A stretch of DNA of 64,000 bases from Ailanthus altissimus (Eukaryota > Streptophyta > Magnoliopsida > Sapindales > Simaroubaceae), in the NCBI GenBank assembly GCA_946807835.1, contig OX327706.1, positions 20,573,001 through 20,637,000 on the forward strand. Direction: 5' to 3'. The translations under genes were made by a program, and so were the position numbers. The notes beneath the pieces are model-generated. The model was given only the letters and a program-made list of their open reading frames with translations, made no database searches and was not told where the DNA came from. This document shows positions 12,098 through 24,692 of the stretch, piece after piece; within the stretch, counting starts at the first letter, position 1; each line of letters begins with the position of its first letter.

Positions 12098-14290
12098 GGC
12101 AGAGCAAAACTTGGAGGAGTTAATAGACTTACTCGAATGGCAGATTTAGGGTGGTAATTAATGGTTTAACAAAAGAGACGATGAGTCGGATAGGTTTCAG
12201 GTGTTGCAAAGTGACACCTAGTTGCACATGAGACGATTATTTATTTAAGATAAGAAGAGCAAAAGTTATCTGGAGAGGCATTAAAAAAAAAAAAGTTTTC
12301 TGGAGGGAAGAGTTTCATATATTATTTAATCAAAAGTAACACTCAGCTGGATAAAAAACCTGTAATGGCAAGAGCGGCGACTGCGATTGGAACCTAATTC
12401 TAATTCATAATCCTTCATCCGCTGACAAATAAATGAGACAAGTAACCTGTAAGGTCAGCGCCAAATCTCTGTTAATTGCTACAGCCTACAGTTGTTGAGA
12501 TAAAAAAATTGGTAAATAAGCTGTGAAGATCAGTACTACGACTGTAATTAAGTACATCATTTTCTTTCAAAACTATTTGATGATAAAGCAAAAACCCAGG
12601 TCAAATCTTTAGAGTACAACAATTGTTTTTCACTTTTTGTTTCTTCTGTTGTGAATAAATTATACTACTGCATTCCTACAAGAATAAGTTCCTACAAGAA
12701 CAAGGATAATGGAAAATAAATGGACCTATTCTTTTCCTGGAACAGCAAGAATATTTAATTAACACAATCAAAATTTGGTAAACAAGTAACTTGTATCATT
12801 TTTCCAGAAACCGCAATTGCAAAGGACAGAATCAAGTCATGATTCTCTCCATTCAGTCCCTTCAATACAAAGAAACCTCTGCGGATCTCATCTGGTCCCC
12901 TCCATATGAAGCCAATCAAATGGCCTTGTTTTGATCAATATAATCTATTCGCAATTTCAGAAGACTTGAGTAAAGGTACTTTTAAGTTTGCTTCCAACTC
13001 AAAAAGTGCAGTAAAAATCCCAAAATATATCAGCCAAGTACAAGTGGGGTTGGTCTCAAGAAAATGCGGCTACCATATTCAAACACCTGACTATATGAGA
13101 AGCATGATTAGTTAAAAATGATTTTAAATCATTCAAACTTGGTTTAATAATGTGACTCTTATCTCAAACTATGTGCAAGTTTTCGAATGTCCTCCGCCAT
13201 GATTATGATCGTGATCTGTGGAAGCTTAGTTTGTGTACTGACATTTGTCTGTATTGATCGAATATCAAAATGCATGTACATGAGTTTGTTGTCCGCGTGC
13301 ATAACTTTGAATCTAGGGCACATGATCTTGGAGATTGCCGGCTCAAAGTGAATAAGAGAGCGTATTTTCTGGGAAAAAGCATGCAGAACAAAAAGAAAAG
13401 AAAATTTTGGAGTTGATCAAAGTTGGTGTCTATAGTTTGATAAGCAACGGGTGCTAAATTCTTTGATAAGCAACAGTATTCATTAAATGTGATAATCGTG
13501 AAAGCGATTGTATTAACTTAGCATTTCTTTAACATGATTCTTCTTCTAAATAATAGCTAGCTATCTCAAATTTTATCATTCTATATTTCTTGGAGAAGAA
13601 ATTCTCTAATTCATTTGTCATTATTTTTTCAGTACTCAAGTGAACCTCAGTAGTTGCCATCCCAATGTTCAGAAATTAAGGAGTTGAAATTCGACCAATC
13701 TCCCCATAATGTAAAGTTGCTATTATCCACAATAGAGTTACGTTTCAATATTGAATATAATCTTAAAACAAACATGACTTGGGAAAAATGTCCTTAAGTT
13801 CTACCTGCTCTTGCAGATTGTATAGAATTTTGCAGTTTGTGGGTTATTTGAATTTGTGTATGATAAGCTGCCATCTGCTATCTGCTAAATGAAAAAAAAA
13901 AAAAAAGATCAGATGGATTTATCATTATTTAAAAAAAAAAAAGGATTCGAACTCAAATTTGTTATGTTAGTATAAAAGTGTGGTTTATTAGGCTACATCT
14001 ATGACCATAGATGAACTTGTCAATTTTTTTTTATAAAAAAAACCATATTATTCATGTATTTATTGATGAGTTTTGTTATGTACATATTTATTTTGAAATT
14101 TATTAAATAAATAGTTAGTTTCCCTAAAAATTATAAAGTAATGTAAGATTGATAAAGTGAATTTATAATTTAAAACAATTTATCATACTATTTTGATTAC
14201 CCAGCTAATAAAAATCACTTCAATTAGAATAATTTTTTTTTTTAGAATTTTAGCACTCTATATTAAAAATATGCTACTTAATTGGAGGGT
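12098..14290. other. Intergenic, upstream of the ARM/TPR gene
   Basis: Contains the promoter region of the minus-strand gene (no clear TATA box identified) and then AT-rich DNA with homopolymer A/T runs near 13890-13945 and 14020-14040. The short open frames here show no family features. Nothing further supported. Confidence 0.5.
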
Positions 14291-14483
14291 TTTGTATCGT
14301 TGGTACCGTATAAAGCTGAGTGGGAGTTTCCATGTCAACAGAGAGAAAATGCTGAGGCTGAGGATGAGGATATTGGGCCCCTTTGTGACAGTCCCGCTTC
14401 CCTACTGCCGACTGCTGTCCATCAAACATTATGGCCGGCCTTATTCGCGGCCACTCCTTAAAACTAACACTGCATCTGTACAA
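14291..14483. other. GC-rich island with promoter-like motifs, unassigned
   Basis: About 190 bp of balanced composition inside very AT-rich DNA. On the + strand it has TATAAA (14310-14315), a GGGCCC / site-II-like motif (about 14375-14380) and an ATG in ATTATGGCCGGCC (about 14430) opening a short frame. This looks like the 5' end of a small gene, or a captured promoter fragment. I find no convincing downstream exon. The minus-strand open frame over the same interval (14274-14483) is probably only compositional. Confidence 0.3.
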
Positions 14484-14589
14484 TGTAAATCAATTTTATA
14501 TTTAATTAATGTGACAATAATTTTAAAATAATATTGTTGGGAGATATTTCTAGTGACATGTGGATTACTCCTAAAAACGTAGTTACTAA

Positions 14590-15330
14590 GCCCATAAGAA
14601 TCTAAGTGGGTTAGAAGTGAGCAAGATGACTGGGCCTAGCAGGAAATTTGACTGAATTGGGCCCATTTACACGTATGATATGTTAGATCTGAGGTGGTGA
14701 TTAAAGAGTCAAAAAGATACTCTAGCATGGCTACTCAAATTGTCACGTTATTATTGAAGCCCTATAGCTATTGATTCTTTAAAATCCTATTAAGAACAAC
14801 TGGAAAGAGAAAGCCATAAGGATAAGGATGTAATCTTAAGAGTTATTGATATGCCTTCAAAATTAACATGTTTCAATGCTTTGTCTTTTTTTTTTTTTTT
14901 TAAATTTACAGGAGCATAATACCTTCCTTAGATTAGAAGAACTTACATTAGATAAAACTTAGCACTAAAGAGTCCAGTAGATCTTTGCTCTTAAAAAAAA
15001 AAAAAACTAATTAAAAAGTATTTGTTCAGCTTGAAGGGCATAATTATCAAAACAGTTTAAAATAAAATATTTTTTAAAAATGCCCCTACTAAAAGTAAAG
15101 GCCACCAATCATACATCATCATGTGTCATCTTAAGAAAGATGTTCTCCAAGCCTTTACTCTCCAACTCAAGGTATATATATTGATTTTTTAGACACACAA
15201 AATATAAAACATAAAAAACTTTAGGAAAAAACTATTATTTTTACTTCTTTTCCAACTCTTTTTATGGCTAAAATTTAGTAGAAACATTTATCATTTGTCT
15301 TTGTAAGGCCTCTACTTGATGATTTCTCAA
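14590..15330. repeat. Dispersed repeat, copy 1 (pair with 28790-29420)
   Basis: Diverged but alignable with 28790-29420: shared blocks include AAAAAGATACTC, AAATTGTCAC, CCTATAGCTATT / CCATAGCTATT, AAGGATGTAATC and AACATTTATCAT, in the same order and spacing. No coding potential; probably part of an old retroelement or MITE-like family. Both copies contain A/T homopolymers. Confidence 0.6.
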
Positions 15331-15379
15331 CAGCTTCTGTGTCTTTGGGCATACTTAGCTTGTGGATGCTCTAGTGTGA

Positions 15380-16790
15380 TTTTAGATTACAACGCAAGTG
15401 CACACTTTCATAAATAAGTAATATATTCAGAGTACAATATAATTCGTATGATAAATTATTATTATGATTAATTATTAAGTATTAAAATTATATTTTCCTA
15501 CTCTTATTCAAAAGATTAAAAATTGAAACAACTATTCTTAAAAACTTAATTGAAAATAAATAATTTAGAGATAATTGAGAACAAGTATTGAATCACCAAC
15601 AATAAATAAGCCTAGAATTACAATTATCCCTTGATAGTTCACTTGAATATAATAATCTTCTCTTAATTTATTCTATCAATGTGAATTATTGACTAAGAAC
15701 TCTAATATCTTCACTAGAATTTTCTAGTGGTCAAGTGAATATATCTTACTTAAATAATTACCTATATTCGTATAATAATTAGATTAAGCAAGATTCATTA
15801 AGGATAGTTCATAAAAAATCATATATATTATATGAGTATATTTCTATCTCATAAAAAAATTCACATTTGTTACACTATGATCATATGTCAGTTTATCTAA
15901 GGCTTAACATATAAATCACTCTTTCAAGTTCATTATAGTTCCTAAAACAATCTATATTGATCAAGTAATTAGATAACGTTAAGAACAAAATAAACTGAAC
16001 AATTCTATATTGACTTCATAAAAATAAGAAAAGAAAAGAAATTAAAGTTACATATCGAGTTCAAATTGTAGTCCTAGTATAAAAACTTAATTCATGGTGA
16101 AAAGTAGACTTTTAGAGTGAAATACAATCAACATCATAGAGAACATAACGGACTAAGACAGATAAGAAGAATGAAGAAAATAGATAGTGTCCTAAAATCT
16201 TCAGTCTTCAATTTATCATTTACCTTAAAATTCTTCTCCTAAATCTTTAAAATTGCTCTAAACTCTTAATAACTTGTTTCTCTTGTGCTTTCCCTAATCT
16301 CTCGTGATATCCCCTTGATATTAGTTGAATAGTCATTTATTTATAGATTTTTATCTTAAAGTTAGGGCAAACTAGGTTTTCTAGTTTTAAAACCCATCGT
16401 CGCAGGCTTGACTTTCCAGGGTCACGATGCTAGCTTAATACTCGTACTACCGTTGTGGCGCTAGCTTTATAGCGCTACGACGCTCATCTTTTGGCTTGGG
16501 GGGACGTCTTCACGATCCAGCATCACGATGCTAAGCTATAGTTTTCTTAATTTTTCCTTAATTCTAGCATTACGACTGTGCATCCTAGTGCTGCGACACT
16601 GGCCTTTTTTTAAATTCTATTTTGATATTTTTGCCTCTTTTTCTTCATATTTTGTTTATTTTTTACTCTATTGACTTTAAACCTATAAAATAATAATAAA
16701 GCACATAAAAAGTTAAATATTTATATTTAAATAAATAATTACTAAGTCTACGGAGGTTAAAAGAATAAGTATAAATATTTTTACATCCAA
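15380..16790. repeat. Repeat-like AT-rich block with a GC-rich 'ACGACGCT' patch
   Basis: Mostly AT-rich non-coding DNA with no supported gene. At 16385-16600 a GC-rich patch repeats variants of CACGATGCTAGC, GCGCTACGACGCTC, GCATCACGATGC and AGTGCTGCGACAC. Such iterated words occur inside some plant LTR elements, and similar words recur at about 59775-59890 and 9130-9215. Probably a decayed LTR element; family unknown. Confidence 0.4.
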
Positions 16791-16794
16791 CGGC

Positions 16795-17085
16795 ATTGTC
16801 CTATTTACCAATAGGGGGAGGAGGTGCATATGCCTCACTCAGCCCTAAGAAGTTGAGGTCCATATTAGGATACATATCGATTGTTTTTCCCGTAGGCGTG
16901 ATATAAAACTTTTATGAATTGCCATATACAACCTCTTCTTATAGAGGTCCACAACCCTATTCTACTTGAAAATCATCCTATTTAGCTCTTCGTTTTTCAG
17001 TTACAAAGCCTTCTTATCCTTGATCTCACGAGTCAAGTTCTCATGGGCAACAATTAGCTCCTTGGCCATGGAAGTGCACCTTTGC
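16795..17085 (-). pseudogene. Degenerate coiled-coil coding remnant
   Basis: On the minus strand a reading frame with internal stops gives coiled-coil-like text such as AKELIVAHENLTREIKDKKA and NRVVDLYKKR. It has coding-like composition, higher GC than its surroundings, and is broken by stops. It resembles structural-protein regions of plant transposable elements, but I cannot assign it to a family. Confidence 0.35.
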
Positions 17086-17599
17086 TTATAGTGTTGGGCA
17101 CTTCGAGTTCAAGACTCTTAAATCGATCTCAAATAGGACTCGATTCAAAATCCTATCTTGAACTGACTTGTAGTAAGCGGTCTATTCGAATCTATGAATG
17201 GGGTTCGAGACATAGGCCTTATTTGGTTTTGTTGGATTTGTTGGCTCATGTCTCAAATTGGTCCTTTTTTTTTTTTTTACTTTTCTAGCCTATTTTTAAA
17301 AAAAATTCTTCAGCTATTGGGCTAAATTTAAGTTTTAGGCTGATTTTAGCAAATTATTTTTATGTTTTAATATTTTGGATATTTTTATTTTTAAAGGAAT
17401 TTATATTTAATATTTTATTGGACTATTTTATTTTGATTATCTATTGGCATCTAATTTCATTTCCAAAAATTTTGCTTGGAATTATATTCTTATTAAATGT
17501 AATGTAATCTAATTTTAATAAGTAATAACTAATAAAATTCAAAGTATCAAATATCATATACCAATATAAGAAAATAAATATATTAAGAAATTACGAAAT

Positions 17600-17910
17600 G
17601 AGCATCGTTAATTAAAATTCTTAAATGTTGTAAATGTATTAAATAAATGTGTAATGTTCAAAATTTTTAAACAGAATAATGAATTGAATATTGTAAATAA
17701 AAATTCTTAAATAATACAAATATATTAATTAACATGTAGCATCCTAATTTCTTAAATTAAACGTAAAATGAATTATGAAATCATATGTCATTAATTAAAA
17801 TTCTTAAATGTTGCAATATATTAATTAAATGCGTAACACTTTAATTTAGATGTTTGTAAATTGTATTATTGAGTTAAATATTATAAATTAAAATTCTTTC
17901 TCGATTACAA
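17600..17910. repeat. Degenerate minisatellite, ~90-bp period
   Basis: The word AAATTCTT, preceded by ATTAA or ATAAA, recurs at 17615, 17701, 17798 and 17891 (spacings 86, 97, 93), each followed by an AT-rich unit ending near ATATTAATTAA or a variant. Seen directly; too diverged to define unit borders. Confidence 0.45.
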
Positions 17911-20046
17911 TTATATAATGGTAAGCTAGGCAGTAGGCTAAGAGTCCTCAAATCAATTTCGGCATAATCTCTCTAAAAGTAAATTATCAACATTAAGTAA
18001 AAAAAAAAAAATTTACAAATTCATCATTTTTAAAATTCACATTTCACAAGTTCAAATAATACTTACATTTTTCATCACCAACCAACGAGTTCAAATAATG
18101 GAATGCAATAATCAAAATATCATTCACATTGACATTTATGATATAACATTTTAAAAAATAAAATTTTAATTTCCAAAATAAATAATAATTTCTAATTTTT
18201 AATTTTTAATTTAAATAATAGACATTTTAATAAATATTTTAATATTTTTAAAAATTTCGTGCAACACAATTGACATATTTGGCAAAAATTTATAAATTAG
18301 ACAAATTTCTAATTTGGCAAAATTTTAATTTCTATTTTTTTTTTAATTTTGGATTTAGGATAAATTCTGATTTAGTTCGAAAAATATTCCGGACTGGATC
18401 AGCTATTTCGGTCCCTTAAAAAGAGACTTGAAAAGTCCTAAATTTCAAATTCGATCTCGTCCCAACTCAAAAATTTTAGGTTAAGATTGTGGAGTCGGGT
18501 TTAGGAAAAACACCCGCCTCTATCTACTTTTCTTATCCCTTCTCTCCTTCAAATGAACTTTTTGTGCCGAGAAATGATCCTGAGAACTGCCAATTCATCA
18601 ACAGCCTTCAAAACTTGCACCAACCTTTCTTTATGCACCCACAATGTGAAGGCTGCTTGCAAATAAAACAAATACAAAGGGTAACATGAAAAGTTAGTCC
18701 TCAGAGGGAAATTGTGGCAAAAAGAGACAAAAATGAAATAGCATTCCCAACTTACCTCGTGATTAAGTCCTAGAGCCATAAAGACAGTGTTATGTAAGTC
18801 TTGCTGAGAGATGGAGTTAGCCAATTCAGAGGAAAGGCTTTTGTGAGCTTAGTACAGATAGTTTTAGAAGGTATCCAAATTTGACCTTAAGCTTGGAACC
18901 ACAATCAGTAGTCGTTAAGAATGTAGTAATAGATTGATTGACTTTATGGTTTTTTCTTTTTTTCGGATCTTGAGGGGGGTAGTTTCTTCTTTTCTAGTGG
19001 TATTGGTAGTAACGGAACTTTCCCTAGCTGAGGCCCAACACCAAAGGCCTAAAAAGAGCAAGTGAGATCCTTTATATTGTCTTGCATCCAATCATTACCT
19101 TTAAGATTCTTAATCAACTCAAAAAGCAAAAGGAAGAGGGTAGAAGACCTTATTTTTGACATAAGGTAAGAGCATTAAAGTTAGATCTACAGCCTCAAAA
19201 GGCTACACTAAAAAAATAGAAGCATATAATCAAACAAATGTGAAAGGAGAAATGGAGCAAGTTTATTGGAAAGTTAAGCCTTAGAGAGGTTGATAAGCAC
19301 CACTTCTAGTAAATGAATCTCATCTAACATATCTTGACCATCACTCGTATGCACAACAATATATTTGGTTGCATCATTAGTGATCTCTTGAGTGAATCGT
19401 ACCAACACATAATCCTTCTACTATATATGTACTAAAGAGAATGGTGCAGACCTAATAGGAGGACATTGTATTAAAATAAAACCTAAGTATAACCAGCCCC
19501 AAAAAGAAGTCCTAAAACCAGCTATTCAGTGAACACTATTAACCCAATAAGAAAGTAGATAAAGACCGATGAGGCGTTCCTTATGCTTAAATTGAACACA
19601 CACTTCCTAAAAGCTCAAATATAAGGTACCCTCAGTTGTATTATTATTTTTTCAAGTGAAATAAGCCCTTGAAATCTTTGATGGTAAAGTCTACTTTGAA
19701 AGCTTTCATCCACAACACCTGGCAGCCTATCATTGATATCCACGTAGTCAGAGTTAACAGAAGCCAATCCATGGATATCAATAATTCCCGGAATAGAAAC
19801 TACAATGGGCATTTAAGCTAAAAAGCGAAGAACTCTTTGTAAATGGAAACTTCTTTTAACTTTGGGGAAGTAGGGGACTCTCTAGAGGAAGGGATTAAAT
19901 GTGACAGATGAAGGAATAGAGTACTGGTCTTCATGATGCAAAAATTTAACAAGTATAACTAATCAACTCAAATAATATAATGATAAGTAAAATATCGTAC
20001 TATAGAGATTAATTGTCCTATTGATTACTAAAATTATTCTAGCCTT
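17911..20046. other. Gene-poor region with faint coding-like remnants
   Basis: AT-rich to 18350, then more balanced composition. Minus-strand frames at 18549-18824 (LQAAFTLWVHKERLVQVLKA) and 19615-19812 look protein-like but carry no recognisable domain, and apparent splice sites do not join in frame. Most likely eroded transposon or gene debris. No gene supported. Confidence 0.4.
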
Positions 20047-21123
20047 ATTTTATTTTTAAAAAATTGAAGATTAAATTGTAAATGAAAAAAAATCAGCCTA
20101 ATAAAAATTAAATACATAAAAGCAAATGCAAGTAAAAATAGAGTTTATCAAGAGATTAAGACACTAAGGCATCCAACTTGACCACAACCATTTCAAAATA
20201 AACCTTAAAAACATGCTTTCAAATAAAAATTATTTATGTTGATAGTGAAAATCCCTTACATATTCAATATCCTATCTCGAGTAATACTAATACTACCCCA
20301 CATGTTGACCCACAATATCTCTATATGAACTTTAAAATGCAAAAAGACTCATTAAATTCTAAGAAAATTCATAAATCATATTACATGAATCATGTTAGTA
20401 TATCTCATCTTTCATCCAATTCATGATATACATCATGAGAAGCTGATTACATATTTCACCTCTCGGTCTTAACATGCACAACAAATCATTTAAACAATGA
20501 TCAAGCATTAAAAAGTATTAAGTACAATAATTCATACTCAACATGGAATAATAAACTTTAAATAATATAAACTAAAGGATTTAAATTGTCATTGTTTGGC
20601 TATATTGTGGCCTTAGCTAGTATAATTAGTTCATAATAAAATATAATAGATATATAAACGTAAGCATGACCATTAAAAAAAAAACTAAGATGAAAAAGAA
20701 AATTGCTGAAACTTTAGAAGTCAAGACACAACTACCCCTTCCTCCTCTCTTCACGTCGATTCTCCTCTCCAAAACTTCTTTCCGCAAAAATTCTCTTTTT
20801 TATTCTCCCCTCTTTATAGCTTTAAGTGCACATACATAGAAAGAGGGAACAAATGGCTTTTAAGGCTTCTTTCTTTTTTCTAGAAATGAATTATAGATAA
20901 GTCTTTTTTTTCCTTTTCTCCCCCTTGACACTTGTGACGAGATTTTCTCCTAAAAAGCAAATGACTTGGGCAAAAGTTCAACACATGAATTGTAGAGCAT
21001 GTCTCTTAGATTTCTTTTTCAATAAGAAATGCATTAATTCGATATCTAGAGTAAAATTTATGCTTAAAATACCATACACCATATTCAAGAAAGTACGAAG
21101 AGGAAAACTTGCTCGATATGAAA
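20047..21123. repeat. Direct repeat R, copy 1 (1,077 bp)
   Basis: Matches 27297-28374 base for base over its whole length at roughly 96% identity by eye. It starts ATTTTATTTT and ends TATGAAA, where the sequence switches abruptly to integrase coding DNA. Non-coding, AT-rich. The copies flank the truncated Tat-like element; the right copy begins exactly where that element's LTR ends. Confidence 0.85.
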
Positions 21124-21843
21124 GTATGTGATCGTGGCGGTCGCCTACTTCACAAAATAAATCGAGGTCGAGCCACTATCAAAGATCACGGAGAAGAATA
21201 TTCACGATTTTGTATGGAAGAATATGATATGTCGGTACGGCATCCCCCACACCATCATCACTGACTACAGAAAGCAGTTTGACAACAATAACTTTAAGCA
21301 ATTCTGCGAACAATTTGGAGTACGACTGTCGTTCGCCTCCCCTTGCATACCCTAAAACCAATGGCCAGGTCAAGTTCTCCAACAAGTTGATAAAAAAACT
21401 ACTCCAGAAGAAGCTGAAGGAAAGAAATGGAGCGTGGGGAGAGGAGCTATCAGAAGTATTATAGGCGATCCGAACAACTAGTAAGACCGCCACCGACAAG
21501 GCACCGTTCTCATTAGCCTTCAAAAGAAAAACAGTGATCCTCGCAAAAATTGGGACCCCGACCCACCGAGTACTAAACTTTTTCGAGACCATCAATAACG
21601 ACTTAATAAAAGGGGGGCTGAACTCCATCAAACAGCTTTGAGACCAGGCCTATATTCGAGCAGTAACCTACCAGCAAAAGGTGACCAGACACTACAACAA
21701 GAAGGTTAGGGCCCAAAGTTTCGAAGAAGGAGACCTAGTGCTATGGAGGGTGGTGCTCAACACCAAGACCTTCGCAGACGGAGTCCTAAGTCCCAACTGG
21801 AAAGGACTGTATAAGATTCTCAGGCATGTAGGAAGGGCGTACG

Positions 21844-24692
21844 TGTCACGCCCCAGACCCAAACGATCCGACATACGACATCACTTACATTCATTCACTG
21901 CATGTGCACTCATAAATAATATTACACAAAATTTTCAACTTTCATTCAACACAGAAATCCTTAGCAAGTTACTAGTAAGTTCAACACTAAAATCAACCAT
22001 AACCTAACATATAAATATAAACTTCTCTTGACAATATTTAAACATTCATTTCAATTTCTTTCAGAATTATAGCAATTGAATTATGACTGGGACAATTATT
22101 AAACCGGAGATACGCAGAGTTTTCTCAGAGATTAACACTCTACTACGTCACCAGTAGCAACTTTGTTACCGGGAGCCCAGAATATATCCATTGCAAATTC
22201 TTACTTAAAATCATCCAATAACCACACTTTATAAAACTTAAACCAAATCCAATCCACACACAATGAAATAATACATAAGTATTTATTCAATAGGGACAAA
22301 CCAAATATCCTATCCCACGTGTCCCCAAATGAAACACACAACAACCTAGCAACTTAGGGAACCCAAGGAACAGCAGAAGCCTTGCCAAATCCGCTAAGCA
22401 CACATGTACCTTATATACCTGAAATCACCATAAACTATAATGAGTATAAAACTCAGTAAGCATACTAATTTTTCATATATCAAATACAAATACATATATG
22501 TACACAATGCATATGTATGATATGCTGTGATCAATCAAAATCATAATCTTATCAAATTACATGTCATGTAAGCGCTTACACATTCTTTCAAAACACATAA
22601 TAGGAATACCATCACTCAACTACTACTTAGTAGGACTTACATATCACATATCACATAATGAGCCAAATGTCACTCGTAGGTGACATACCGTATGAGAGGA
22701 ATAGTACAAGTGAGGTCTTTAATCACACATATATAATGCTTATGCCCGAAGGTAAAAGCCAAACCCTCACCCTGATCATCGGTGAGTCCTCTCACATGTA
22801 CCAATACGCCACCACACGAATGTGATGACTCACACTTCCTTTAGGTACCAATAGGATCCTCCCTACATACGGAACACATAACATATACCAATCCCGAAGG
22901 AAAGGCCACACATAAAGGCTCCACAAATCACATAAAATGCCTACTAAGTTAACAGTGAGTTCAAGTACCCTCAAATCACAAAATATTTCTCATGGACATA
23001 TTACACTTCAAAAGCTTTCTTTGTTAAACGCATCTTATTTTGGAAAGCTCACTTTCAAAACACATGTATGTCCATGCTCAATGTCAATGCTCACATTCAG
23101 AAACATATATTCACATTTCATATCAAAATATACTTTGACATAACATAAACATATTCTTAACCCCATTTGCAAAATCATACAAAACAATTACTATATTTAT
23201 TGTGATTTCAGTAAAAAGTCTAGTATACTTACCTCTTGACACTTTCAGCTACAAGGCTTAAATCTCCTTAACCTATCAATAGAGATTAATCCTTTCATAA
23301 GCCTCACAATTCACACAAAATACTTTAAATAGCTTACAAAATTATACACAATGCATTTATCACATCAAATTGGTCTAAATATTTAGTTTCTCAAAACCTG
23401 TCATTCTTACCACTTACACTTAACAAAAATTTCTAATACATCAAATGATGTCCAATTACTCCAAAATCAGAATATACCATTCTTGACTCATATATCCTTC
23501 TTATATATGAATATTATATCAAATTTCCTACACAATCCATTCCATACACACCATCGAATCCAAACTACAAACCTGACAGGATCAAGATACTTACTGAACA
23601 GTATTCAATCTCCCAATTTTATAAAATCATATACTAACTCAAAAATTATAAAACTACCACATAATTACTCTTAACACATATCTAAGTCCATGATAAATAT
23701 TTCACTTCCAAATCACTGCCAAAAGTATTGTAAAACTATTTTATTCTATAACTTTAAAAATCTGTTAATCAAATATTACAATGAGCTGATACACTTTAGA
23801 AATTCATAACACTTCAACCACATTGATCTAAATTCTAAATTCCGAGTATATCATATTAGACATATAAAATTATCATATTCCACAAATTCATAATTTTTGA
23901 AGATCATTCAGCAGGACAAAAATTATTTTTCACTGTACTATACTGTTTACACAGGAAATTTCCAGAATTTCAGGGTCATTTTGGTAAATTCACTATAAAT
24001 TCAATTTTCAGAATTTTCAATCGATTCAAAGTCTCAGATGATCCTTAACATGTCTAATTTCATATACTCAAAATTTAAAACCAGAATCGAATCACAACAA
24101 TTTATAAAATTCCTAGATCAAGAGGTTATCCAGCAGAAATTCCATAATTCATCATGATTTATCAAACTATCTTATAGATCATCATCAATTCTCATATGAT
24201 CTTACGAAATACACAACAAATCCTCAATTATACATATTTTCAGAAATCAAAACTTAAAGGAATTAACTTAATTAATACCAATAAATTGAGAAATACGTAT
24301 GATATACCTCTTGAAATTCAAAATTCCAATTTCTTCTTCTTTTTCTTCTTCTTCTCCTCTTTCTCTCTCCTCTATTTCTCTCTTCTCTCTCTTAAAATGG
24401 GTAGCTCGACCTAAAAATGGTAAATTATGGTTTAAAAGTGTATTTTTATACTAAGAGGCTAATTTTGGTATTTACGAATTTGCCCCCAAAACTTTCAAAG
24501 TATAACAATTTGGTCCCTAAAATAATTCCAAAGTCTTGCAAATAAACCCAATACTAATAGTATATCCTTAACCTATAAAAACACTACTAATAAGAATATA
24601 TAAATCAGGGATCACCCACATACAAATAAAATACGTATATTTATATATATAAATATACATATTCTTACCGGTTATGGATACTGGTTACTACA
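21844..24692 (-). mobile_element. Solo LTR (2,849 bp), Del/Tekay-like family, copy 1
   Basis: Flanked by a perfect 5-bp duplication GTACG (21839-21843 and 24693-24697), with termini TGTCACGCCCC...GGTTACTACA on +, i.e. TGTAGTAACC...GGGGCGTGACA on the minus strand. The minus strand is taken as sense because there a TATAAAAATAC box precedes a purine-rich GAGAGA/GAAGAA tract, as in Del/Tekay chromovirus LTRs. No gag-pol, no second LTR: best read as a solo LTR left by LTR-LTR recombination. It interrupts the Tat-like integrase frame exactly. Confidence 0.85.

Noticed and set aside
18549..18824. Possible spliced minus-strand gene with a GTAAGT donor at 18755
   Set aside because: The candidate acceptors near 18653-18656 put the protein-like second segment out of frame.
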